Shown: positions 1-6,850, numbered from the stretch's first letter. The stretch is DNA of 9,791 nt from Thermoplasmata archaeon (GCA_003650975.1 QMSU01000022.1:1-9791), one strand, 5' to 3'. The notes: generated from the letters alone by a model not told the origin. Numbers and translations: made by a program.

Positions 1-1
1 C

Positions 2-1639
2 GGGGAACCCATGGATGCTGTCCAGAAAATGGCGGGCATACCAATAATGCCGAAATCGCTCCACCGGATAGGTGCTCGAATGGGAAGACCCGAAAAGGCG
101 GCAGAGAGAAAAATGAAGGCATCGCCCCACGTTCTTTTCCCGGTGGGTATGGCGGGGGGAAGGGAGCGGCTGGTGAACGGGGCACAAAATGTCACCGTTG
201 AGATGGGGGAGCGGAAGTGCGAGCGGTGCGGGAAAAGGACGTACAAGGCAAAGTGTGAATGCGGTGGCCACACCTCCTTTACAGGAAAAACGGATACCTT
301 CACTGTGGCGGTGGAGAACGAAGTGAGAAATGCTGAGATTAAGTTGAATGTGCACCTGCCGGAGAAAATAAAGGGGGTTATCGGACTGTTTTCGAAGAAC
401 AAGACACCTGAATGTATAGAGAAGGGGATATTGAGAGCCATCCATGGGCTGTATGTATTCAAGGACGGCACATCCCGGTTTGACATGACCAATATGCCGC
501 TCACCCATTTCAAACCATACGAGATAGGAACAGATGTGGAAACATTGAAGACGCTTGGTTACACCCATGATTACACGGGCAATCCGCTGGAGAGGGATGA
601 CCAGATATGTGAGTTAAAGCCGCAGGATGTCATTCCGTCGAAAAAATGCGGGGAATACCTTGCAAAGGTGGCACAGTTCATCGATGACCTGCTGGTGAAA
701 CTGTACGGATTGCCTGCCTACTACCATGTGGAAAAACCGGAGGATCTGACAGGCCATCTGGTAGCCGGCCTTTCTCCCCATACATCAGCTGCGGTGACGG
801 GAAGAATCATCGGTTTTATTGATGCAAGTGTGTGCTGTGCCCATCCCTTTTTCCATGCGGCCAAGAGGAGAAACTGCGACGGGGATGAGGACGGGCTCAT
901 GCTTCTCCTCGATGTGCTGATGAATTTCTCCAGAGAGTACATTCCTGAAAAGAGGGGAGGAAAAATGGATTTGCCGCTGGTGATAGCCACGCGGATTTCA
1001 CCAAGCGAGATAGACAAGGAAGCCCTGAATCTCGATGTGCTGCACAGATACCCCCTCGAATTTTACCGGAAGACACTGGAATATCCCCACCCGAAGGAAG
1101 TGGAAAAAATGATGGATCTGGTCGCCTTCCGCATAGGAACCGGACAGGAGTACACCGGATTCGGTTTCACCCATGATGTGACACATATAGCGGATGCACC
1201 GAAAATATCCTCATATAAGTTGCTCGGTAAGATGGAGGAAAAACTGCAGGCACAGCTTGCACTGGCGATAAAAATAAGGGCCGTGGATGAATCGGATGTG
1301 GCAAGCAGAGTCATACAGACCCATTTTCTTCCAGATTTAATGGGAAATTTGAGGGCCTTCACCCGACAGCAGTTCAGATGTGTGAAATGCAACACCAAAT
1401 ACCGGCGGGTGCCACTGACGGGGAAATGTACCAAATGCGGCGGCAAATTACTGCTCACCGTATATGAAAAATCAATACGAAAATACCTTGAGCCGGCGCA
1501 GCAGCTGGCGGAAAAATTCAACGTGTCTTCCTATACAAAGCAGCGTCTCATGCTGTTCGAAACCTTTGTGAATTCCCTGTTTAAAAATGATAAAGTGGAG
1601 GATACCACGCTGGATAAATTTTTCCAGCATACCAAATAG
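2..1639 (+). CDS. polC: DNA polymerase II (PolD) large subunit DP2, C-terminal part, 5' truncated by window edge
   Basis: Catalytic large subunit of the archaeal D-family replicative polymerase, which pairs with the exonuclease subunit DP1. The frame is open to the left edge (Gly-Glu-Pro precede the first visible Met), so the ATG at 11 is internal; the whole protein is normally about 1,100-1,300 residues, of which 545 are seen. Numbering from that Met: conserved RIGARMGRPEKA at 20-31; a zinc-binding knuckle with C70, C73, C82 and C84; the active-site motif NCDGDED at 288-294, whose first two Asp (D290, D292) correspond to the metal-binding catalytic Asp pair of the double-psi beta-barrel core; and a second zinc module C457-x2-C460-x12-C473-x2-C476. 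The C-terminus has TTLDKFF (532-538), resembling a PCNA-binding PIP box without the leading Gln. It ends in TAG, 34 bases before the end of a convergent gene. Family assignment is very secure; the symbol follows archaeal usage for DP2. Confidence 0.96.
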   Translation, partial: GEPMDAVQKMAGIPIMPKSLHRIGARMGRPEKAAERKMKASPHVLFPVGMAGGRERLVNGAQNVTVEMGERKCERCGKRTYKAKCECGGHTSFTGKTDTFTVAVENEVRNAEIKLNVHLPEKIKGVIGLFSKNKTPECIEKGILRAIHGLYVFKDGTSRFDMTNMPLTHFKPYEIGTDVETLKTLGYTHDYTGNPLERDDQICELKPQDVIPSKKCGEYLAKVAQFIDDLLVKLYGLPAYYHVEKPEDLTGHLVAGLSPHTSAAVTGRIIGFIDASVCCAHPFFHAAKRRNCDGDEDGLMLLLDVLMNFSREYIPEKRGGKMDLPLVIATRISPSEIDKEALNLDVLHRYPLEFYRKTLEYPHPKEVEKMMDLVAFRIGTGQEYTGFGFTHDVTHIADAPKISSYKLLGKMEEKLQAQLALAIKIRAVDESDVASRVIQTHFLPDLMGNLRAFTRQQFRCVKCNTKYRRVPLTGKCTKCGGKLLLTVYEKSIRKYLEPAQQLAEKFNVSSYTKQRLMLFETFVNSLFKNDKVEDTTLDKFFQHTK

Positions 1640-1673
1640 ATGGGTAAGAGAAAGAGGGTTGTGCACGCACTGA

Positions 1674-2030
1674 TTACAGATTCTTTGCTGCAATATCCCC
1701 GACAACCGGGAGTTTGAACATCTCTCCCTGATAGGCCTTGAGCATGAGGATTATCCAGAGTATGAACATGAGAAGCCATATGAGCCATCCAATGACCACA
1801 ATGAAGAACCCTGCTCCCCAGAAGAACATGCTTCCCCAGAACAGTCCCCCTCCGAAAATAAATGAGAGTATATGAAGTGGTAGGAATACCAGTATCGACT
1901 GTTTCGCGTGAAAGCGTACGAATTTGTTGTCTTTCTCTATGATGTAGAAGATTATCCCTGTCAGCCATATGAGAACATAACAGAGTGCCCCCTCAATATT
2001 TTCATCCATTCCCAACGATGTTTCTGCCAT
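1674..2030 (-). CDS. Small Tic20/DUF4870-like integral membrane protein
   Basis: A 118-residue membrane protein of unknown function, resembling the DUF4870/COG3296 (Tic20-like) family common in archaea and bacteria. Visible family hallmarks are an N-terminal TSLGMDENIEGALCYVL segment leading into the first membrane helix (about 14-31), the polar linker EKDNKFVRFHAKQS (32-45), a second helix (about 46-60), a Gly/Trp/Phe-rich hydrophobic stretch that probably makes one or two helices (about 62-97), and the terminal KLPVVGDIAAKNL. There is no signal peptide and no catalytic motif. The start at 2030 has no ribosome binding site, but a TATA-like box lies about 25 bases upstream, which fits a leaderless mRNA; Met8 is a less likely alternative. 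The gene is monocistronic, convergent with DP2 and divergent from the Nramp-like gene. Family match is good; the role is unknown. Confidence 0.87.
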   Translation of the reverse strand: MAETSLGMDENIEGALCYVLIWLTGIIFYIIEKDNKFVRFHAKQSILVFLPLHILSFIFGGGLFWGSMFFWGAGFFIVVIGWLIWLLMFILWIILMLKAYQGEMFKLPVVGDIAAKNL

Positions 2031-2050
2031 GGGTTGAAGTGGAAAAGATG

Positions 2051-2060
2051 TATATTATGT
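2051..2060 (-). promoter_or_regulatory. TATA-like box for the DUF4870-like gene
   Basis: On the minus strand this reads ACATAATATA, centred about 25 bases upstream of the ATG at 2030, with no Shine-Dalgarno between them. In archaea this spacing puts transcription start at or beside the start codon, so a leaderless transcript is inferred. Confidence 0.5.
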
Positions 2061-2080
2061 TATCGGAATTTTGCATTTTT

Positions 2081-2099
2081 CGAACGGAAAATGTTTAAT
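2081..2099 (+). promoter_or_regulatory. Possible BRE/TATA promoter of the Nramp-like gene
   Basis: A purine-rich stretch (CGAACGGAAAA) followed by GTTTAAT at 2093-2099, centred about 26 bases before the ATG at 2122. No Shine-Dalgarno precedes that ATG, so leaderless transcription is inferred. The TATA match is weak; the call rests mainly on position and on the matching arrangement of the divergent promoter next to it. Confidence 0.35.
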
Positions 2100-2121
2100 G
2101 TGACAATTTGATTACCAGGCC

Positions 2122-3591
2122 ATGAACAGGACGGCGGGGCATGACGAAGATACCCTACAATTTCCTGAACCGGACGCGGTGCTCACGGAAAAACCCTCGT
2201 TGAAAAAATACCTGAAATACCTTCTGTTTTTTGGACCCGGAGCGGTGGTGGTCTCGGTCACCATAGGCCAGGGACAGCTGATACTGGGCCCCCAGATGGG
2301 TGCATGGGCCGACTTCAAACTCCTCTGGCTGATCACCATCAACATTGCCTCATATATCATTGCCTTTGTCGCCTGCCGGTTCATGCTTTTTTCCGGGTTG
2401 AATATCATGGACCTTCTGGCACTGAAGACAAAGAAGGGATGGCTCAACTGGCTGTTCATTCTTATCATATTCATTTTTGTACCGCTCTTCACTGCTGCCA
2501 TTATCACCACGCTCGGGCAGTCGATTCAGTGGATCATCGGCGGTGGAAATTACCTTGTCATAGGAACGTTATTCTGTCTGTTTGCTGCAATTCTTGCCCT
2601 TGTGGGAAGATACCGGCTTGTGGAGTACTCACAGGCGTTTTTTGTGGTGGTGCTGGGCATAGGTGCAATCGCCTCCGTCATCGTGATAAAACCTGATCTC
2701 ATCAACATCCTGCCACACTTCTTTCTTGTTGCCAATCCCGGATACCCGGAATGGCTCACCACAAATTTCCCAGATGAGGCGGCAACACCCATCCCGTTAC
2801 TCATGCTCGGATACCTGGGCACGCTCTCCATCACCCTCATCACCATCCCGGGCTATCTGGCATGGATTAAAATAAAAAGATGGGGTATTTTCAAGGACAA
2901 AGCGGATCCCGACGCATTTTCCCGGAGCATGTTCGACGTGTTCAAAAGGAAGGGCAAAATCACCTATCTTCCCCGCGATGAAGGGGAGCGAAAAAAGGCT
3001 CGCACCCTTTTGAAACCAGTACTTATCGATCTGGGGATGGCATTTCTTCTTGTGTCAATCATTTCAGCAGCGTACATGATTGCAGGCGCCTACCTTCTCG
3101 GCCCCCAGCCGGATGGCACCTTTCGGTTCCCCACCAATATCAATTTGCTCAGGGAACAGGGTGTGATATTTTCCAACATGGCGCCATGGCTGGAACCGCT
3201 TTACCAGATAAGCGTGGTGTTTGCGCTCTTTGGCACCGTCTATGCCGGGTTTGAAGCCGTATCGAGAATGGTCTATGAAACGGCGAGGGGGGTGAGCAGG
3301 AAACTTCAGGAGATTCCCTACAAAAAATTCATGGGATACTTTATGCTTTACATTCTTTTCACCGGGATTCCGCTCGCCATAATGGGGTACTATGGCGTCT
3401 CAATTTTGCTCATGCTGAGTCTCACACTGCTGTTCATTGGGGTCGTGGGCGTCATAATCTACGGGATAGGCGTCATCTACCTGAGTCAGACCATCCTCCC
3501 GGAGGAATATCGTCTGGGAAAAGCGGGTGTGGCGCTCTCCATTATTGCCATCATCCTCCTGTGCATACCAATGCTCTTCTTTTTCATCTGA
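2122..3591 (+). CDS. Divergent Nramp-superfamily membrane transporter lacking the canonical metal-binding motif
   Basis: A 489-residue polytopic membrane protein with about 11 hydrophobic segments, the length and layout expected for the Nramp (COG1914) superfamily. After a polar N-terminus, FFGPGAVVVSVTIGQGQLILGP starts at residue 37, matching the family's first helix (GPG, then the substrate-binding break). Classical Mn/Fe transporters have DPGN at that break; here it is IGQGQ. The helix-6 MPH motif is also absent: the region around 227-250 reads LMLGYLGTLSITLITIPGYLA. Residues 250-300 form a long charged cytoplasmic loop. The second half (301-489) holds a helix pair, an outward loop at 326-356, and five further hydrophobic segments. 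Metal specificity therefore cannot be assumed; related motif-less Nramp-type proteins carry other substrates. The gene ends 4 bases from the convergent RPA-associated gene. Superfamily assignment is fairly secure; substrate is unknown. Confidence 0.82.
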   Translation: MNRTAGHDEDTLQFPEPDAVLTEKPSLKKYLKYLLFFGPGAVVVSVTIGQGQLILGPQMGAWADFKLLWLITINIASYIIAFVACRFMLFSGLNIMDLLALKTKKGWLNWLFILIIFIFVPLFTAAIITTLGQSIQWIIGGGNYLVIGTLFCLFAAILALVGRYRLVEYSQAFFVVVLGIGAIASVIVIKPDLINILPHFFLVANPGYPEWLTTNFPDEAATPIPLLMLGYLGTLSITLITIPGYLAWIKIKRWGIFKDKADPDAFSRSMFDVFKRKGKITYLPRDEGERKKARTLLKPVLIDLGMAFLLVSIISAAYMIAGAYLLGPQPDGTFRFPTNINLLREQGVIFSNMAPWLEPLYQISVVFALFGTVYAGFEAVSRMVYETARGVSRKLQEIPYKKFMGYFMLYILFTGIPLAIMGYYGVSILLMLSLTLLFIGVVGVIIYGIGVIYLSQTILPEEYRLGKAGVALSIIAIILLCIPMLFFFI

Positions 3592-3595
3592 GAAG

Positions 3596-4420
3596 TTATA
3601 CCAGTTTCAGTTTGCCCAGCTGCGGTTCGTAGACCATTCCCTTTTCCATCAGGAGAATGATAACCTCCTCCATCACCTCCCGTGCCATTCCCCGTTTTAC
3701 TGCTTCTTCGGCGACGGCATCCCACAGTGCCCCCTCTTCGCCTTCCAGTTCCCCGATAATCTGGAGGAGTGTTCCCTCCTCCGCTGCATAGTCCTTTTTC
3801 ATCTCCTTTTCTTCAGAGGTGATGAACGAGAGCGCCTCGCGAAGCAACTCCTCATACGTATCTATGTCGATGTCGGAGTACATTTTCAGTGCCTCGGTAA
3901 CACCCTCTGCGATAAAGGAGGGATATCCGAGTTCTCTGAGCTGCCGTGGCGTGGGATTGCTCATGTTCATGGCATCCTTCATGGCATTTATTCTGAGAAG
4001 CGTACCCCTGCACGCCTCAATAATCCACTGGTTTCTCGTGTCTATGGTGGACTTTCGCGCCACTTCCGCACGCGTGGAGAGATAGAGCATCCCCTCCTCT
4101 GGCTCGTAAATGCGCGCCTTCCCCACAATGGCGGCATAACTTGGTATTTCCATATCGGACAGTACGCCTGCTGCCTCTGGATTGAAGGTTTCCGCATATA
4201 CCACGTGGATGCCGGTGGGGTCTGATATGCGTGCCCTTCTTCGAATGCCCTCAGTGCCGATATCTTCAATATCGGTGAGTACGCCCACAATGAACATCCT
4301 GTTCACCTTGGCGCCAAGAGGTGTGAGCACATAACTTGGGGTTTTTTCCTCGGTTGCCTTCAGCACATGCTGTGAATCGTTATATTCTGCCGCGAATATC
4401 CTCCATGCAGGTTCCCTCAT
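3596..4420 (-). CDS. RPA-associated protein (COG3390-type, OB-fold plus winged helix)
   Basis: A 274-residue partner of the single-stranded DNA-binding protein RPA, as in the rpa/rpap gene pairs known from haloarchaea and other Euryarchaeota. After the N-terminal MREPAWRIFAAEYN, an OB-fold is expected at about 38-120 (VNRMFIVGVLTDIEDIG, ARISDPTGIHVVYAETFNP, YAAIVGKARIYEPEEG). A linker follows, then a charged helical region and a C-terminal winged-helix-like domain (about 215-274) ending PQLGKLKLV. The open frame runs back to an ATG at 4534 inside the RPA gene, but the chosen start at 4420 has a GGAGGG site 5 bases upstream and sits one base after the RPA stop, so the upstream extension is rejected. 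Expression must be coupled to RPA. Its 3' end lies 4 bases from the convergent transporter gene with no clear terminator between. Assignment is good, from sequence style and gene pairing. Confidence 0.87.
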   Translation of the reverse strand: MREPAWRIFAAEYNDSQHVLKATEEKTPSYVLTPLGAKVNRMFIVGVLTDIEDIGTEGIRRRARISDPTGIHVVYAETFNPEAAGVLSDMEIPSYAAIVGKARIYEPEEGMLYLSTRAEVARKSTIDTRNQWIIEACRGTLLRINAMKDAMNMSNPTPRQLRELGYPSFIAEGVTEALKMYSDIDIDTYEELLREALSFITSEEKEMKKDYAAEEGTLLQIIGELEGEEGALWDAVAEEAVKRGMAREVMEEVIILLMEKGMVYEPQLGKLKLV

Positions 4421-4421
4421 A

Positions 4422-5675
4422 TCATCCCTCCAGCTGGCTGAGAATCTCGTCAGCCTCCTTTTTATAATCGAGTTGCAGTGGTTCTGCCTCCCGCGCAAAC
4501 AGCGTAATGATGAAATCGCTCGGTATGGAATCACCCCTGATTTGAAGGGGTACCATCAGCAGGCGGTCCACAATTTCGTCGTGCACCACTTCATAATCCA
4601 TGGCTTCCCGTGCGATAGCAAGGTATTCTTCAAGTGTTTTTCCAAGCAGCTTTTCGGAAAGTTCCCTGTTAAATATCACATCAACTGCCCCGGTGCCGTC
4701 GTCAATCACCGCCTTTATCCGGAGATCCTCCACGCCCTGCACCTCGCCGTCCTCCTCGCATACACCATCCCTTATCTTTCTGTTGCAGCGGGGGCACCTG
4801 AATATGATTCCCGAATCCTTCCGTATCTCTATCACCGTACCCTGTGTGAGTACGTCCACGCCGCCCTCCGCCTCCACAATCTTGTAGAGCGGCAGCACCA
4901 TGTCTCGTACCGCCACCGCCTCATCCAGCTTTTCCACGGTGGATTTTTCATCAAACACGAGCTGGGGGGCCCCGCGCCATTTTCTCACATAAGCGCCCCT
5001 TATCCGGATGACATCACCCTCATGAAGTGAAAAATCATGCCATGCGGAATAGCGTATTTTCCCCGTTTCATCCGCCATGATACCGGAGAACACACGCTTC
5101 TGCACATCCCCCACGGTGACCTCCCGTTCCTCCATGGATAAAATTTTTCCCCTCACCTCCACATTTGATAATCCCGGCCTCAAGTCCGCAAGCGGGAGTT
5201 TCTGGGGGGTGCGCTGCACCGGCTCAATGTCCCGGTCGAGTTTTTCCACCTCGCTCCATTCCGAAAGACTGAGGCGGGGCTGCCCGTCCCATTCGCTGCT
5301 GGATGCGTTTTTTATGCGCACCACATCCCCCTTCTGGAGATTGAAATCCTTCCAGGCGGTAAAGGGAAGTACCGCGGTCTCGTCGCCCAGCAGTCCCCGG
5401 TGGATTGTCCTCTTTGTGTCGCGCACCGTCACCTCCCGCTCCTCAACGGTGAGTATCTTTGCCACCACGTTGATGTTTCTCTCGTGAGGTGTGATATCCT
5501 TCAGCTGCCGTTCGTGTGCCACGCCACCATATTTGGTTACAACCGCTTCCTTTGCCTGATCAAGGGGGACACCATATTCAATGAATTTTTTCAAATCTTT
5601 CTCAACTGTTTCCCTGTCAGCATCAACCCTTCCAAGAATTTCGTCAATAGCCTTTTCGACATCAGTTTCCATCAT
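4422..5675 (-). CDS. rpa: Replication protein A (archaeal ssDNA-binding protein, three OB-folds, zinc-finger-like site)
   Basis: Single-stranded DNA-binding protein of 417 residues for replication, repair and recombination. The N-terminal 55 residues form a helical module (VEKAIDEILGRV, then GVPLDQAKEAVVTKYGG). OB-fold A spans about 65-147 and OB-fold B about 169-251. They align without gaps over 75 residues (73-147 with 177-251) with 37 identities by my count, sharing EEREVTV, DET, AW-DF, GDV-RI and VEKLD. A third, less similar OB-fold covers about 270-395 and carries C294-x2-C297-x8-C306-x2-D309, the RPA zinc site in which the usual last ligand His appears as Asp. Two Met codons begin the frame; a TATA-like box about 22 bases upstream with no ribosome binding site favours a leaderless transcript starting there. 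It is co-transcribed with the RPA-associated gene, whose start follows its stop by one base. Confidence 0.94.
   Translation of the reverse strand: MMETDVEKAIDEILGRVDADRETVEKDLKKFIEYGVPLDQAKEAVVTKYGGVAHERQLKDITPHERNINVVAKILTVEEREVTVRDTKRTIHRGLLGDETAVLPFTAWKDFNLQKGDVVRIKNASSSEWDGQPRLSLSEWSEVEKLDRDIEPVQRTPQKLPLADLRPGLSNVEVRGKILSMEEREVTVGDVQKRVFSGIMADETGKIRYSAWHDFSLHEGDVIRIRGAYVRKWRGAPQLVFDEKSTVEKLDEAVAVRDMVLPLYKIVEAEGGVDVLTQGTVIEIRKDSGIIFRCPRCNRKIRDGVCEEDGEVQGVEDLRIKAVIDDGTGAVDVIFNRELSEKLLGKTLEEYLAIAREAMDYEVVHDEIVDRLLMVPLQIRGDSIPSDFIITLFAREAEPLQLDYKKEADEILSQLEG
4426..4431 (-). promoter_or_regulatory. Ribosome binding site of the RPA-associated gene
   Basis: GGAGGG on the minus strand, 5 bases before the ATG at 4420 and inside the last codons of RPA (Leu-Glu-Gly-stop). 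It decides the start of the downstream gene and implies translational coupling. Confidence 0.75.
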
Positions 5676-5693
5676 TCATTAATAAAATATGGC

Positions 5694-5700
5694 TATAAAA
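5694..5700 (-). promoter_or_regulatory. TATA box of the rpa operon
   Basis: TTTTATA on the minus strand, centred about 22 bases upstream of the ATG at 5675, in the 46-base gap after the methyltransferase gene. No Shine-Dalgarno is seen. It gives rpa its own leaderless-type promoter, separating it from the four-gene block upstream, although read-through is possible. Confidence 0.6.
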
Positions 5701-5721
5701 TATTATGGTGGATGAGTGTGT

Positions 5722-6267
5722 TCAGTGGTGACAAATGCCCGTCACCACCGAAAAGGCATATGTGTATTCGCCTTTTTTCGACAGTATGAACAGCCCTCCA
5801 TTTGTGACCAGGGATACTATCTCATTTTCTTTCATATGGTGGTCACTCACAGAAAGAATTCCATCTGGTTTCAATACCCGATGCAATTCTTCAAGTATCT
5901 TATCTGTAGTGCTCAAATTGTGAAGGACATCGTATAAGAGAACTACATCTATGCTATTGCCCGGTAATCCGGTTTTGCAATCAGAACAAATGGTCTCTAC
6001 ATTGCTCAGTTGCGCATCTGAAGCAATAGCCTGAATCCTTCGAATTGCAAGGGGGTGAACATCCATTGCGTAAATTTTTCCGGATTTGCCCACCAATTCT
6101 GCAAGAGGGACAATATAACTCCCCGGCCCGCATCCATAATCGAGTACTTGGTATCCGGACCCTATTCCAACCTCCTTCAGAATGGTCCTGCGGGGTGTGA
6201 AAAAATCCCGAAATTTATAGCCGAAGGCCATGAGTTTGAAGCCAAGATTTGACTGCGTCCTGACCAT
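5722..6267 (-). CDS. Class I SAM-dependent methyltransferase, substrate unknown
   Basis: A 181-residue Rossmann-fold methyltransferase (methyltransf_11/UbiE-like). SAM-binding motif I is VLDYGCGPGSY (41-51); the acidic residue ending strand 2, expected to bind the ribose hydroxyls, is D69 in YAMDVHP; IDVVLLYDVLHNL (106-118) is the strand-4 motif; and LHRVLKPDGILSVSDHH (128-144) is the typical post-motif helix and strand. An N-terminal helical segment with FTPRRTIL (23-30) precedes the core. The C-terminus is short (GEYTYAFSVVTGICHH), so little substrate cap is present. It starts 6 bases after the preceding gene's stop and has no strong ribosome binding site; Met13 is an alternative start. GC content in the 60-base lines I counted across it is about 35-48%, against about 60% in a sampled rpa line, so it may have been acquired separately. 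Fold is certain; substrate (small molecule, lipid, protein or other) cannot be told. Confidence 0.9.
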   Translation of the reverse strand: MVRTQSNLGFKLMAFGYKFRDFFTPRRTILKEVGIGSGYQVLDYGCGPGSYIVPLAELVGKSGKIYAMDVHPLAIRRIQAIASDAQLSNVETICSDCKTGLPGNSIDVVLLYDVLHNLSTTDKILEELHRVLKPDGILSVSDHHMKENEIVSLVTNGGLFILSKKGEYTYAFSVVTGICHH

Positions 6268-6273
6268 GGTGAA

Positions 6274-6525
6274 TTACCGCAGGAAATCCATGTAATATTT
6301 GATTTTACTCGATTCCAGATATAACTCGGTGAGTTCCATGGCCGTTTCTCTGTCAATGCCCTGCTCGATGAGCTCTTTTTGGAACGTTCGTCCCCCTCTC
6401 TTTGCCTCACGTTTGAACTGCAGAAAGGTGCTGCCAAGTTTGAGAACAAGAGAGGGAAGAGAGGGTAGCAGGATGCCGAACAGTTTGAAATTCCCTGCCC
6501 TCTCCTCTTCAATGCCTCCGGGCAT
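6274..6525 (-). CDS. Small helical protein, paralogue of its upstream neighbour (83 aa)
   Basis: An 83-residue protein of no family I recognise, mostly predicted helical and soluble, with a mildly hydrophobic segment LFGILLPSLPSLVLKL at 15-30. Residues 48-82 (starting FQKELIEQGIDRETAMELTE) align without gaps with residues 58-92 of the gene just upstream, with 13 of 35 identical: F-KEL, G, E, A-ELT, Y, I and M are shared. The shared P-x-L segment upstream also lines up, so the two look like paralogues from a tandem duplication, this one shorter. A strong GAGGAGG site lies 9 bases before the ATG, inside the final Glu codons of the upstream gene; the gap is 4 bases. The methyltransferase follows after 6 bases. 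The length, Shine-Dalgarno and operon packing make it a real gene; the function is unknown. Confidence 0.78.
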   Translation of the reverse strand: MPGGIEEERAGNFKLFGILLPSLPSLVLKLGSTFLQFKREAKRGGRTFQKELIEQGIDRETAMELTELYLESSKIKYYMDFLR

Positions 6526-6529
6526 TTCC

Positions 6530-6847
6530 CTATTCCTCCTCGTAATGCGTATCCCTGTGGGCGGATCGTCCGAATCCCTTCATCATGTGGCCGATGTTGA
6601 GTGTTGACATATACTGTCGCGTCAGTTCGAATGCCTGCTCGTCGGTCATGCCGGCATCCCTCAGCTCCTTGTAAAAGGTTGCCACGGCAACACCGAACTG
6701 CTTTGCTTCTTCCGGGCCGTACAGTACGCGGCTGAGTTCCTTGAGGAGTCCGGGAACCTTTTCAGACACCACGTTGAGTATTTCCTTTATCTGTTCTGGG
6801 TCGGGCATTTTCTCATGCCCACGCCACTTTTCATCATGCTCATTCAT
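6530..6847 (-). CDS. Small helical protein, paralogue of its downstream neighbour (105 aa)
   Basis: A 105-residue, highly charged helical protein of no family I recognise. After a polar N-terminus (MNEHDEKWRGHEKMPDPEQI), helices are expected at about 18-30, 31-44, 48-65 and 69-92; the tail is His/Glu-rich (HRDTHYEEE). The 58-92 segment, starting FYKELRDAGMTDEQAFELTR, is the part shared with the 83-residue protein encoded immediately downstream. The G-x-T/D-x-E-x-A-x-E-L-T-x-x-Y pattern resembles a short helix-turn-helix protein-interaction module, but that is inference. The start at 6847 is preferred to the ATG at 6865 because GGTGAT stands 3 bases upstream, the same geometry seen at another start in this window. 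It lies 32 bases after the winged-helix gene in the same operon. No transmembrane segment or catalytic motif is visible. Confidence 0.76.
   Translation of the reverse strand: MNEHDEKWRGHEKMPDPEQIKEILNVVSEKVPGLLKELSRVLYGPEEAKQFGVAVATFYKELRDAGMTDEQAFELTRQYMSTLNIGHMMKGFGRSAHRDTHYEEE
6535..6541 (-). promoter_or_regulatory. Ribosome binding site of the 83-aa gene
   Basis: GAGGAGG on the minus strand, 9 bases before the ATG at 6525. It is made by the terminal Glu codons of the upstream paralogue, so the two genes are translationally linked. Confidence 0.75.
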
Positions 6848-6850
6848 TTT

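Noticed and set aside
11..13. ATG as the true start of DP2
   Set aside because: The frame is open upstream to the edge, and the protein would lack about half of the normal subunit; it starts in the middle of the conserved catalytic region.
1063..1521. 152-codon open frame on the minus strand inside DP2
   Set aside because: It lies wholly opposite a strongly conserved gene, shows no domain and has a Ser/Cys-rich composition typical of antisense frames.
3527..4225. 232-codon plus-strand frame across the transporter and RPA-associated genes
   Set aside because: Overlaps two real genes in another frame or strand and shows no recognisable domain.
4421..4534. N-terminal extension of the RPA-associated protein to the ATG at 4534
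   Set aside because: It overlaps the end of rpa in another frame, with Arg/Cys-rich unconserved-looking sequence; the GGAGGG site at 4426-4431 points to the ATG at 4420.
4473..5030. 185-codon plus-strand frame opposite rpa
   Set aside because: It is the antisense shadow of the rpa gene, with no motif or promoter of its own.
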